A stretch of 64,000 bases of DNA, from the NCBI GenBank assembly GCA_028023455.1, contig JAQFVV010006623.1, forward strand, positions 151,501-215,500, in the 5' to 3' direction. The notes beneath the pieces were generated by a model. That model was not told the DNA's origin and made no database searches. It saw only the letters and a program-made list of their open reading frames with translations. How positions within the stretch are numbered: position 1 is the stretch's first letter; every line of letters starts with the position of its first letter. Below are positions 46,797 through 58,674 of the stretch, one piece after another. Made by a program: the position numbers and the translations under genes. Source of the stretch: Epiperipatus broadwayi. Taxonomy: Eukaryota > Onychophora > Udeonychophora > Euonychophora > Peripatidae.

Positions 46797-48014
46797 TATA
46801 TAAACACAATTTATCCACTCTACTTTGAACACTTTAGCAAAAACCTTTTATTGTTCTTATCTGCGTATACAATCTTATGTTTTGACTGTCCTGCAATCTT
46901 CTTCAGAGCTATGACATAATGAACAAAATACATAATTATATAAATAATACCATTAAAAAATTTTAAACAATAAAATTTAAAAAATAAAAAAAAATCTTAA
47001 AATATAACAAAACATAATAAAACTAAAATAAATATAATCAAACCCAAATAAATTAATCCAGTTAATATAAAATATACAATAGAAATATAAATTATACATG
47101 TGTATTCCTGACTGTATATATACATATTCATGAACAACTATTAATTTAAATATATTACTCATTTTTATTATTTTTAATAATCTCCTAAGTACTTCTATTC
47201 CTTATAAAAATAAAAAAAACTTTAGTTTTATTAGCTCTGCCTTAATAAAGTACTTAATAATTTTATTCTTATATAATTCTCAGTTCAACCTTGATTCATT
47301 TATTAATATTTTTAATTTTTAAATCATATAGTATCTATTATTTTCTTAATCACTTCTGTTATTAAAAAAAAACATTTTTTTTTACTTTTAAAAAATTAAA
47401 GTAAATGTGGGTAAGTTAAAAGATTACAATATTTATAGTTTTTAGATATTAAAAAAAAGATATAAAATAATAATAGAATGATTAAGGAAATACTAGATAT
47501 TATATGATTTAAAAATTAAATAGAATATTATTAAATGAATTAAGATTGATCTGAGAATTATATGAGAATAAAATTATTAAGTATTTTATTAAGATGGAGC
47601 TAATAAAACTAAAGATTTTTTATAAGGAGTAGAAGTACTTAGGAGATTATTAAAAATAATAAAAATGAATATATTTAAATTAATAGTTGTTCATGAATAT
47701 ATATACAATCAGGAATACACATGTATAATTTATATTGTATATTTTATATTAACTAGATTATTTTATTTGGGTTTGATTATATTTATTTCAGTTTTATTAT
47801 GCTTTGTTATATTTTATGTTTTTAATTTTATTGTTTACATTTTTTTATGGTATTTATATAGTTATGTATTTTATTTTATTTTTTTCATTATATCATAGCT
47901 CTGAAGAAGACTGCAGGACAGTCAAAACATAAGATTGTATATGTATATATGTACAATAAAAGGTTTTTGCTAAAATATCTTCAAAGTAGAGTGGATGATT
48001 TGTGTTAGTATATA
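46797..48014. mobile_element. foldback element with arms of more than 500 bp
   Basis: The left arm (about 46797-47363) and the right arm (about 47470-48014) are reverse complements over more than 500 bases, with scattered mismatches and small indels. They are separated by roughly 100 bases. The outer ends read TATATAAACACAA and, inverted, TATATACTAACACAA. The open frames at 46977-47162 (-) and 47665-47898 (+) are mirror images caused by this symmetry, not genes. Each arm contains the phrase CTGAAGAAGAYTGCAGGACA (right arm 47901, left arm in complement at 46906). Transcription across it would give a long hairpin RNA. It is most likely a non-autonomous DNA transposon with long inverted repeats, or two insertions of one repeat head to head. 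Confidence 0.8.
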
Positions 48015-50167
48015 AATGTCTCATCTTCATATAAAAAACGTGCACGGTTTTGAAAACTCTTTATTAAAATTTTTTAATTTGAATTGAAAAAACCTCTCTT
48101 AAATCCATTTTACACTCATAAAAAAAAAAACTGTTTTCCAAAAATAACTTGCATTTATCAATAGTAGTTTTAATTAAGACTTATTTAATCCAATTAAAAA
48201 TAGATAGGGGAATTTTATAATTATTATCTACTACAGAATGAAAACAAGCTTGTTTTAGTTGGGGTTTTTTTTTTTGTCAGTATTAGAATTAAATAAAACA
48301 TTCAATAGATATTTTTTTTAATGTTTGTTTTAAAATAATTTATAACACTTTAAAATATCAAAATTATTATTTAACCATTAATATGCTATTCCAGTGTATA
48401 AATATCTACAATAAATTTTCTTTGTGTTCATTTCTATTTTTCTTTCAGACATATACACACACATACACAACTATGTTGTTGTGTGCAGTGAGACATTATC
48501 ATCTCAATATATATATATAACTTTTCTATTAAATACGTTTTATTTTTATTATGCAACTTTGCTTGTTTTTTCTTTTCTCTTTACAGTGTACCCTTATTCC
48601 TAAGTACTTATTGTTGATTATTTAGAATTTGATGTTTGCTCTGAAGCAGAATACTGGAATATGGATGATATTCTTGTATATATAATTTATTATAGAGAAA
48701 ACAATATATAATATTGTCCATATAAAATAAATAAAACTAATGGTGATAATGATGAATGATTGTTGTTTCGAATATTGTTTCATTATTGTTATAGTTTGGA
48801 ATTTATGATCTATAAACTGATATGAATTTAATGGTCTTATATTTGGTTCTTTTGTAAATCTATTTAGCAAATTATTTTCGGTTAACCAAATGGTGCACAT
48901 ACATTTATAACATATATATAAGTTTACATAACAAATTCTTATTAACTTTGACATGGTATCAAAATTATGACTTATATCCTCTAGGATTATCATTTCAATC
49001 TTCAACTGGATGCAGTCAACCAGTAACAACTGTATGTAAAGTCTTTTCATATTTTATACCAAATTTCAGATCCATCAGATATTAAAGTGCAAGTCAATTT
49101 TGATGCAGTCTTTTTAAATATCAAGCTTTTAAATGTTTTAATATATTGACCTATAGAAGAATTGAAAACATACTTGCTTTATTATGTAATAAATTATTAA
49201 TTGATATTAATAACTATTGGTGATAACTTGTAAATATTTTCCAAATCTGTCTTAGGCTAATATTGTAATGTTTAAAAAATTATTTAAGAAGTCTACATAG
49301 TAATTGATTCCTTCTTTGATACATAATGGATGTGAAGTTTCATATAAAATATGAAAGAGTTTGTTCACTATTCAGACACCACCAAATGTCTGTTCAAATC
49401 CATGACATAGTCATCCTGGAGATGATTAATGGACATTTTATGGAATGAAAAAGTTGATGTTTATTTTATATAAATGTATTGGCTAGTTGACTGAAACTTT
49501 CTTTGAAGAATAATATGTTCATATTTTGCCAATTTAACCTTAGCACATTGGTATCAATATATTAGGAGTTGTTAAATACATATTGTCTTAGTTGTCTTAA
49601 TGAGGATTGAATCAGATTTGCTGCTGTGGGAGTACTTTGTTGATGGATGGAATTATGAGAATGTTGGGTAGAATGTGTAAATTTGTAATGAATTTGAAAT
49701 CAGACTCACAGGTTAAAGCCTGTTCTAAGTATTTACATATACTTCCTATGTGCTTACAACTCTAGAATAGTTTAAAAATTAAAGCGATAAAAGTAGATAT
49801 AAAAATAAAAGTTCAAGAATAGTAGTTGAACATGAAATTAGTACTTTCAAATAGTAGGAATGTTGATTAATTAATGAAAGTAATGATTAAAATAATTATT
49901 GAAAATACCAATAACTAAGTAGGCTTAATAAAATTAAGAATCATTCTGTGGCTCTTGAAGATAGAATTAAAGAAGGAGTTTGTTTAATATATGTTTAGAA
50001 TGCTGCTTGAATAATTAGAAAATAAAATAAAAAGTATTGGAAGATTATGAGTTTGAGAAAAAGGGGGAAGATAAGTTGAAAAGGCAAGATTGATGATATG
50101 TTCATTTTATTTTTAAAAAAATATTTGTTGAGAAAAGAAAACTGGGTTTGAAGGGCTTAGAAGTCAA
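48015..50167. other. AT-rich sequence, no supported gene
   Basis: A 142-residue minus-strand frame at 48622-49050 is the longest here, but it is Ile/Tyr/Leu-rich, has no recognisable motif and probably reflects AT-rich composition. No repeat or RNA was recognised. Confidence 0.35.
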
Positions 50168-50407
50168 ACTGTTATGAAAGATAACAGTATATTTGGAAAG
50201 TTTCTAAAAAACAAGAAATAATTGTTAAATGATTTTGAGAATAGGTCATAAAATAATATGAAAGACCTTTTTGAAAGATGATTGCTACTGTTATGAAAGA
50301 TAACAGTATATTTGGAAAGTTTCTAAAAAACAAGAAATAATTGTTAAATGATTTTGAGAATAGGTCATAAAATAATATGAAAGACCTTTTTGAAAGATGA
50401 TTGCTAC
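50168..50407 (+). repeat. perfect tandem duplication, period 119 bp
   Basis: The segment beginning ACTGTTATGAAAGATAACAG occurs twice in direct tandem, at 50168 and 50287. Each copy runs through GACCTTTTTGAAAGATGATTGCTAC with no difference seen by eye, so the duplication is recent or an assembly artefact. It lies just outside the LTR element that starts at 50429. Confidence 0.9.
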
Positions 50408-50428
50408 CAAGTTTTCATAGTATGTTTA

Positions 50429-51029
50429 TGTTATGTTTGGTCTGGATTACAGACCCAGCCTACAGAAATAATACTAAGACAAGTATTACAATTGATATAT
50501 TTATTATATCTACAAATATATTCAATACAATATACAGTATATCTATAAGAGAATATTTACCATGTGGAATGTTGTAGCTTAATGTAAACTCTGGATTCTG
50601 CCTACCGCTTCCAGCTACACCTGATAGCTTGCCTCACGAGTAGGGGGTATGGCTCTTCCAGCTGTACAAGACAGCTTGCCTCGAGCCAACAGTAGTCTTA
50701 GCAGTGTCCAGTCTCTGTGGGACTTGCCTATCTGCATAGACTAAATAGTGTAGTGCTATCAATGGGATACTTGCTGCTGTTCAGGTTAGCAGAGCTTCCC
50801 TGGGAGAACGCGAACAGTCTTTCAGGTTAGACAGACATTCTATGCTGATTCTCACAAAAGGCTGACTATTTATAGTCAGATCCCTAACTTTATTAAAAAT
50901 TGGCCTATATGCATTGGCTATGTTTTATCTATACATCAACCTATTGGCCTGTGGCAAACTATGCTTAAATCGATCAGATAAGGAGGCATCTGGAATAGTC
51001 CACTTTTGAAAGAAGAGAGGACTATAACA
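50429..51029 (-). repeat. 3' LTR of the deleted LTR element
   Basis: It is 601 bases long. On the plus strand it begins TGTTATGTTTGG and ends GGACTATAACA. A polypurine tract abuts it on the inner side, in the minus sense. Confidence 0.85.
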
Positions 51030-51040
51030 TCTCTCCCCCT
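51030..51040 (-). other. polypurine tract of the deleted LTR element
   Basis: In the minus sense AGGGGGAGAGA lies directly before the LTR start TGTTATAG. This fixes the orientation of the element together with the gag frames. Confidence 0.8.
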
Positions 51041-51220
51041 GGCTAAAATTTAGCTGTAGAGAACATAGTCATGCAGGTGTGCTAGAGGATGACTAATACA
51101 CTTCGGTGCTGTTTCTGGTTTGCTGCCGTCTTCAGTTTGTTGGTCATCCTTGCTTGTATTACATGTCTCTGGAGCTTCATTTCTTGTGGTTACATCAGTA
51201 TAATAGAGTCTAAGTTGCTT

Positions 51221-51760
51221 TCAATGGCAATGATGTTGACATCCATCTGCTGTTTTGACTACAATGGTCTGGAATTCTTTCTGATGGATTATGACTGCTG
51301 GGATCCATTTAGTGGGTCCTCTATACATCCTGCATAACACTATAGTCTGCAAAGCTAGTGGTGTTCTGGAAATCCTGGTGTTCCAATTTCCCATATCCAT
51401 TTTTGTTATCATCTTTTTGTTGACTTCTGAGTAATCAGGTTTTAATTTAGTTAATGTTGTGATCTGGTTCACCTTTGTCACTGCTAAGTCTAAATGACTG
51501 AACCAGTCATGGCCTAATAAGTTGCTGTGATCACCTGTTACCACTACCAGAGGAAGGTGTCTAGTTTTGTTAGGCATGGTAATTTTAACTCTTGTCTGAC
51601 CCAAGAGTTTAATTTTTTACCCTGATAATCTGTATAGTCCTAGTGCTAGAATGCAGCTTATATTTATTACTTTTATTAGTGATAGCCCAAGTCTTTTTTT
51701 GAAACAATAGACACTGCAGACCCTGTGCCCAGTTCCATACTCACTGGCATATCATTAATC
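51221..51760 (-). pseudogene. protease remnant joined to the integrase C-terminal tail
   Basis: In the minus sense, a retropepsin region reads MELGTGSAVSIVS near 51738-51700, with Gly (GGC at 51727-51729) in place of the catalytic Asp, then LLGHDWFSHLDLAV in the 51221-51604 frame. About 40 residues later the same frame reads YRGPTKWIPAVII and a VVKTADGCQHH-like end, the GPY/F-type C-terminus of integrase. The usual 800 or so residues of reverse transcriptase, RNase H and integrase core between these are missing, so the junction marks a large deletion. Two frames are needed to cover the protease. Confidence 0.7.
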
Positions 51761-51913
51761 ATAATACTATGTATAAATCCAGACTGACCATTCGTAATGT
51801 GATTTATACTGGCAACTTGTTTATACTTCTTATAGTTGCCCTTGTTGTTTTTGGAATGGGTTTTTCCATTCTCATATTGGCTGTTTATCTATTAAAGTTT
51901 AGACATGCTGCTC

Positions 51914-52578
51914 TTATATGACTGACTCACTTGCAAAATGAGCACACAGTATGGAGATGTGGACATTCTGTTTGTGTGTGCATTGGTTATCGCACCTATA
52001 ACAACACTTAACACTCATTGTTGTTGAACTAACTGAATGCTTGTCAGACTCAGCCTTCTGTTCAACTTTATTTTTTAATGACCTTGCTTGACACACTATA
52101 GATTCTTCCAGTGTGGCTTGAGCTACAGCCTTTTCAAAGTCTATATCCAGCATCATTAATAGTTTGAGTCTTAAATTATGATCATTCATCCACAAATGAA
52201 ATGATCACATAGTGCTTCATTTAAGAACTCTTTAAAATTGCATATGAGTGCTAATGCCCGGATTCATGTTGCAAATTCTCTAGCTTTTTCTCCTTCCACT
52301 TGGATACAGAGATTGAAATAATATCTCTGCACTATTGTTAGTGGTTTGGGGGGAAAATATTCTGTGAGAATTGCCAATGCCTTCTCAAAATTCAAATTGG
52401 GCAGTGTTTCTGACTCAATTTGAGATTTTAAAATATTATATGTCTGTGACCTGATTATTGTCATCAGCGTCGCTAATTTTATTTCAGACTTTTTAATCTG
52501 ATTAGCCTGCATATAAAAAATCAGGTGCTATTTGTAGCTTGACATGTTCTCAGTGAACCCTGGGTCAAAAGCTTCCAT
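51914..52578 (-). pseudogene. degenerate Gag of the deleted LTR element
   Basis: In the minus sense the ATG at 52578 begins MEAFDPGFTENMSSY, as in Mag/K02A2.6-like Gag proteins. It continues through FYMQANQIKKSEIKLATLM, PKPLTIVQRYYFNL and GEKAREFAT to a stop at 52264. After one or two lesions it resumes in the 51914-52195 frame with DIDFEKAVAQATLEES and a single CYRC-type knuckle. The capsid layout is the same as in the Ty3 element at 32840, but the sequence is clearly a different subfamily. It is not translatable as one protein. Confidence 0.75.
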
Positions 52579-53114
52579 CGAGGCAATTGTATTAGCCTCT
52601 TTTTTCTCTGTTATAACGTGAGAAAAATATTATATATTTGCGAGTAACCACTCAATACAGTTATGTTTGATAGACTTTTTACTTTGCTAGGGTGAACGTC
52701 TGTCTTTTTTAGAAAGGCCAATTTTGATTGGTTTTTGAACCACCAATCGTGTTTGTGATCACTTTATTTTTTCTCCCAGAAATAAGTGATTTTGTCAATG
52801 GCTATTTAGTAAATACAATGAATGTCTATGTGCATATTTTACTTTTTATTTTGCCAGAAAGAAGTGATTTTAATAATCATTGATTAGTAAATACGTATTC
52901 ATGTATTTTACTTGGACAGTATTTAAGTGTGATTTAATAATCATAGATCTGACTTACAAGAGTCTATATATTTATGTTCCCAAGTTTTTTTTTTTTCCAG
53001 CTGTGGGGAAAAAAATATTTTGTCTGACTGTACCAAAATCAGTTATAACTGGCGTTGTTTCTTCTAATTTTTCCAGCCATGAGAGAAAAATTTCTGTGCA
53101 ACTGTGCCAAAATC

Positions 53115-53748
53115 TGTTATGTTTGGTCTGGATTACAGACCCAACCTACAGAAATAATACTAAGACAAGTATTACAATTAATATATTTATTATATCTATA
53201 AATATATTCAATACAATATACAGTATATATACAAGAGAATATTTACAATGTTGAATATTGTAGCTTAACGTAAACTCTGGATTCTGCCTACCACTTTCAG
53301 CTATACCTAATAGCTTGCCTCATGGGTAGGGTGTATGGCTCTTCCAGCTGTACAAGACATCTTGCCTCGAGCCAACAGTAGTCTTAGCAGTGTCTGGTCT
53401 CTGTGGGACTTGCCTAGCTGTGTAGACTAAATAGCATAGTGCTATCAATGGGAATACTTACTGCTGTTCAGGTTAGCAGAGCTTCCCTGGGAGAACACAA
53501 ACAGTCTTTCAGGTTAGCCAGACATTCTACCCTGATTCTCACAAAAGGCTGACTGTTTATAGCCAGATCCCTGACCTTATTGAAAACCTTCGGATTCAGC
53601 AAGCATCATCACTTATTGGCCTGTAATAATCATTGGCTATCTTTTATCTATACATCAGCCTATTGGCCTGTGGCAAACAATGCTTAATCCAATCAGATAA
53701 GGAGGCATCTGGAATAGTCCCCTTTTAAGAGAAGGGAGGACTATAACA
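53115..53748 (-). repeat. 5' LTR of the deleted LTR element
   Basis: It is 634 bases long and begins TGTTATGTTTGG and ends GGACTATAACA on the plus strand. It differs from the other LTR by roughly 7% substitutions over the first 500 bases and by extra sequence near 53585-53640. Part of the extra sequence repeats the ATTGGCCTGT phrase. Confidence 0.85.
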
Positions 53749-56700
53749 GTATATATATATTCAGAGATAGATATTATCAATGGGCTGATATGTGTCACGT
53801 GATGGTAGCTAGTTTATTCTCATATTTCATTTTGAACTGTCGTGCTGCTTACAAAGTATACGCCTTTAGGTAACAAAACAATTGCAACTAGTTTTTATAT
53901 ATAAGGAAGAACAAGTGTTAACTTGCCTTTGTATATATAGAATGTCATGAAAAACAATTCTTAATGCATTACATATAAATATATGTGTGTTAATATAGAT
54001 ACAAGTTTGCACAGAAGGAGGTATTACATTTATAGAAATTAATAGCTGTTTTTTTTTGTAACGTTATCTTTGTTTAGTTAGTAACTAATATATGTTTCTT
54101 GATAACATTACAAAAGTTCTCCTTGGGAGAAAATATTTAAATTACGTAATTGGTACTTTGGATTTTTTATTTTTTTACTACATACTGTTAAACTATAGGG
54201 GATCTTTTCGATTTGTGTAAAGTAAATAGTTTAAGCAACAAAATCTCATAATAATGTTTATTTTTTAATCTGTTTAAAATTTAAAAAAATGAGAATCTAT
54301 TACTCTCAATTATACAATTCTTAAGTAAGATAAATAGTATCTCTCTCTCAAAAATTTAATGTTTGTTTTTTTATTTTTTATTAAAAATTTTAAAACATTG
54401 CAATTTGTATAATGTGTCTATATATTGAAGATGTTAATAATTTGTTGAAAAATAGTTTTCTGGCCAGTGGAATTGATTTGGATTTAGTAAAGGGCTTTGT
54501 GATATAATAGTCTGCCATGTTTATAATTTAGGATTTGAATCTGACTTAATGAACTTTGGGTAATTTTTTCAGTTACAAGTAGAAATTAGGCTATTAAAAT
54601 AAATATTATTAATCAGGTGTGGTATCTATATAATTAAATAGGTAAATTAGGTTGTATTCAAAACCTTAGGATAAAAAGTTTCATAGTAAAAAAATACTTA
54701 AAGGTGATTACCATATGTTCTAGCTTTGAATTGCACGTCCTCACTAATAAAGGCAAAAGCTAAAAACTGATATAGGATAGGGGATTAAATTACAGTAGTA
54801 TCATTTAGTAACTACTGACAGGGCCATTATGTGGGTAAGGGAGGCACCTTTGTGCAAGCTAAATTTCAATGCCCCTAGTCCCATGAACAGAAACGGTCTG
54901 AAGATGGTGTCACAGCAAAAGACCTTGCATTAATCAAGATACTGGACCTGCTTGATTTATATCTTTTTCAAAAATCAAAAAATTAGAGATTTTATCACAT
55001 ACTCAATGGAACTATGTTTCCTTTTTTTTTTTTTTTTTGCCAAAACTCTGCAATTTGTACACCATACAATGAATATCAAATATGAAATAATACAACTGTA
55101 AAAGCACTGATTATCCAGAAACACAGATTTTCCAGTTCTGATCTTGTTAATGTGAAATCAGCATAGATCAAGAATAGTTCTCTTTGTTAGCATTTCTATA
55201 TAGTGAATTTGAATTTGCAAAAAAAAAAAAAATTAAATTTGAACAATGTTATTAATGGATTTGCAATAAAACATTGAAGAAAATAAAATATATATTTTTT
55301 GCATTGTATGTATTTTATTTTGTTTCCTCACATATTGATTCAAAATCATATTTATAAATAAGTAATTAATTATATAAGTTCCATTTTGTGCAAATTTAAT
55401 ATATCTATATTTGCAAGTAAGATAATTTATTTTTTTAAATATCTAAATGTTTTTATCATGTGAAAAAGATTTCCCTTGACCATAAAATAAAATTAGTTAA
55501 TTAAAACAAAATTAATTTTATATAATTTTGACTAATAAAAGATTCAGTAAAATATTAAAAAATTATAATTATTTACTATTTTACCTTTTTATTTACACAT
55601 TAACACTTCTAACTTTGGTGGCCTCAATTTGATAAATAACGATCAGTTTAACTAGATTGATTCTAACCAACATTTTAAATAATTAAAAATAACTCTTAAT
55701 TTTTTACTTTGTTTCATTCACTCTCATGCATACCTATCTTGGGTAGAGGTTTGAGAAGTCCCTCTATCAGCAAATAAAGATATTGTTTGACTATTATAAA
55801 CATTCAAGGTGCATATGATATAGATTAAAGCCTATCTCTAAAGTATTTACATATACTTTCTGTGTGCTTAATAAATAATTACAACTTTATAACTGATAAA
55901 GTAAAATTACCTATTACATATAATTATTATGAGGTAATGTTTTAAATGTTTATTTTTAAATAATTTTTTATAGTAATCTGTCATTTTTTATATAAATTAG
56001 GATGTTTAAATAAAGATAATTCACAAATCTAAACATTTTCATTTATATATAAATTTTATTAATTAATACAGTAAAATGAAACGGATCTGTTCAGATTAGT
56101 GTAATAGTAGACAATATATTATTTAGTACATTTCAAAGAATTGTCACTAGTCTTTGTAAAAAAAAGTAATCCTCTTACATTTAAATAAAAAAATGTCTGC
56201 AATCAACATGTTTCTAATAATGGAATGTTTCAGAAATATAAGCATTTTCATTTACATGTAAATTTTATTACTTATCGCAGCAATATAGCACCCATCTGTT
56301 CGATGTAGCTAAAGTGTAGAGTATATAATATTAAATATATTTCTAATAATTTAAGAAGAAAATAATCCACATATTTAAATAAAAAATATTTGCATTTAGA
56401 ATGTGTTTCTAACAATGGAATGATTTGTAAATCTAAGCATTTTTATTTATATTATCACTACAATTTGGCATTCCCATTGATAAAATGCCTTTGTGCCTTG
56501 CCAATGTTCACACCCACATGTGGCTGACTAATTACTAGTAACTCAGGCTAGTAATAGATGTTTCTAAAATAAAGAGAGGAGAAATGTTCTACAAGAAAAT
56601 AAGCATACATAATAATAGACTAAATGATGAAGAAAGTACATATAAAAAATTAAATTTATCCAATGAAACTTTAAGATGCCATTACAGCAATAAATTTTTA

Positions 56701-58277
56701 AAAAAGAAGAAATTATGAATAATAAAATGAGAGAGAAAATAATAGAAAATATAAATTCATAGAAGGTATATCAGTGAACAGATAAAACCAGAAATGACTA
56801 GAAAAAGAAAGTAGGAAAATTATAACAACAACAAGATAAGCTTTATTTAATCTATAATATATTGAAACATTTTGGATGGAAGAATGGATCAAATGAATGA
56901 TAAATCATTAATATTCACAGCATATGAATTGAAAAAATGAAAAGGATGCATGATTTGCACCATAGAAATAATAAGTTTTTATTTAATATTAGAAAAATAA
57001 AGTTGTATAAATAAGGATAAACAAAATTATATATTAATAAAGTAAGAAGTTGTAAATTGTACTTATTTTATATATGTATAGTAATGTTCAGGAAGAGCCG
57101 ACAACAGCAAAATTACCACTAGGGTGACTTAAACCACCACAACTCATTCCCACACCACATAATATTTTATTTGGTTCAGTGATCAGGGAGAGAAATACTC
57201 ATAAATTACAACTATATGACTTCCTTGTGGCAAACAAGACACCCAATGCAATATATATGTGAAAATACAAACACTTTACTAGTAATAAAATTATAAACAA
57301 AAAAAATGACTATCACTTAATTTGTTGCTAGAGACATTGGAGATAGTGAGAATTACATTAATTAGTAATTACATATGACAAAAATTTCATATGGAGATAA
57401 AGGACCACATGACATTTAATTTGTGATTGCATATGTACAAGGAATTTCAATACACACATATATTTTGGATGGTAGATTTGATAATCTCAATATCTCTTAA
57501 GCAGGTACTTGATACTAAATTAAGCATACACAAAAAAACATGTAAATTAACTCTAAAAAATATGGTTGAAATAGATGATACATAGCCCTTATAATCATGA
57601 CCCTGGAATTCTGAAATATCAGGTTTAACTATTCATAAAGAAGGAAGGCAGTACTGGATTGTTACAGTAATAAGCAGTCCAATGACAAGATAGACTGGAA
57701 TATGCTCACTTCAGTGAAGCCATATCCAAGTCTCTATGAAATATATGGATCCTAGTAGGAAGAAATGAGTATCTTCTCCATGAACATTAATAAATTTCAC
57801 CAACAGATAGCAACAATCCACTGCCTAATTAGTGATACAAAAACAATGGGCTTCCATATTTGAAATAAGAGGAATATTCCTGTATTTTCATGGATCATAT
57901 TCAAAAGGGACTCAGCTATTTAAATTTTCTCCAAAGCAAGAATGTGCAGCTAAACAACCCAATAATGCTAAATATAAATAAGGAATATTAGGCCTTATCA
58001 TTAATTATATATTAAATAAAACAGAACAGTCATATCAAAAGTTTACAATATGTAGACATCTATTATATAGTAATCAAGGCCTATGCAGTTATGCATATAT
58101 ATATATATAAATTTCATAAGAAAATTACTCCTGCTTAATTGGAGATTTGCCCCATAGGTCTTACGTATATGAGAAATATTGATACGACAACCCAGAATGA
58201 TAATATATTAAGCTAAATTGTATTAAAAGCTTTATAGAATAAACTATCGCATCATATATTTTATTATTCATAACATA
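53749..58277. other. AT-rich sequence with a few mixed-composition patches
   Basis: No gene is supported. A less AT-rich patch at 54830-54960 may be a fragment of a transposon coding region in the minus sense. A patch at 57080-57240 resembles the start of the LTR-like repeats, followed by ACAAACACTTTACTA. A GGATTTGAATCTGAC segment near 54530 resembles a pol III B box, but no cloverleaf or tRNA was found. Confidence 0.35.
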
Positions 58278-58346
58278 AGTTTTATAGAATTGAAAATAGC
58301 GTAGCTGCAGTAGTTTTATAGAATTGAAAATAGCGTAGCTGCAGTA
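58278..58346 (+). repeat. tandem duplication, period 34 bp
   Basis: AGTTTTATAGAATTGAAAAT followed by AGCGTAGCTGCAGT occurs twice in tandem. A more diverged third copy follows near 58374 (TTCTAGAATTAAAAGCATATTTGCAGT), and each of these runs is next to a TA-rich stretch. Confidence 0.8.
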
Positions 58347-58486
58347 TATATATATTTCATTAATTATAACACAAGTTTTCTAGAATTAAAAGCATATTTG
58401 CAGTATATATATATGTCCCTTTTTAAAAAAAGAAACAAGTTTTAACTTTTAACTTTGAGCATTAACTTTTATTTTTAAACTGAAAG

Positions 58487-58674
58487 TTAAAGCATGCAAA
58501 ACTCTCCATACAGTAGTGCCACTCATTGCCAACCAGAGTAATCAATGGATGCCAGAAGGCTTGTGCATAAAATCCTCATATAGTGCCTACTCATCCAATA
58601 TCACTTATTGTATGGAGAGTTTTGCCTGTTTTAATAACAGTTATGTGCTAGCATAAGAAATAGTGATCATGTGA
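58487..58674 (+). mobile_element. hairpin MITE, copy 2
   Basis: This is homologous to 44101-44350 in reverse orientation. It shares CAAAACTCTCCATAC, AATCAATGGATGCCAGAAGG, CTTGTGCATAAAATC and the right end GGAGAGTTTTGCCTGTTTTAA, plus the extension ATAAGAAATAGTGATCATGTGA. It is shorter because part of one inner arm is missing. Confidence 0.75.

Larger units (their letters stand above)
50429..53748 (-). mobile_element. internally deleted Ty3/Mag-like LTR retrotransposon (gag-only derivative)
   Basis: Two LTRs in direct orientation, 50429-51029 and 53115-53748, both have TGTTAT/ATAACA inverted ends. They are about 93% identical by eye apart from an indel near 53585. The coding sense is minus, so the 53-kb LTR is the 5' one. 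The interior is only about 2.1 kb: gag, a protease remnant, then directly the C-terminal tail of integrase. Reverse transcriptase, RNase H and the integrase catalytic core are absent. The outer flanks are GTTTA and GTATA, a possible 5-bp target duplication with one mismatch. It depended on another element for movement. Confidence 0.85.

Noticed and set aside
46977-47898. Two similar open frames starting MSNIFKLIVVHEY and MNIFKLIVVHEY
   Set aside because: They are mirror images produced by the foldback arms, AT-rich and hydrophobic; the similarity is structural, not evidence of a gene family.
48622-49050. 142-residue minus-strand open frame
   Set aside because: Ile/Tyr/Leu-rich, as expected from AT-rich DNA, with no recognisable domain; not listed as a gene.
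51089-51337. 82-residue plus-strand frame with membrane-like sequence
   Set aside because: It is the antisense shadow of the integrase-tail and protease remnants on the minus strand.
54460-54600. tRNA-derived SINE suggested by GGATTTGAATCTGAC
   Set aside because: A box not convincing, no tail and no second copy in the window.
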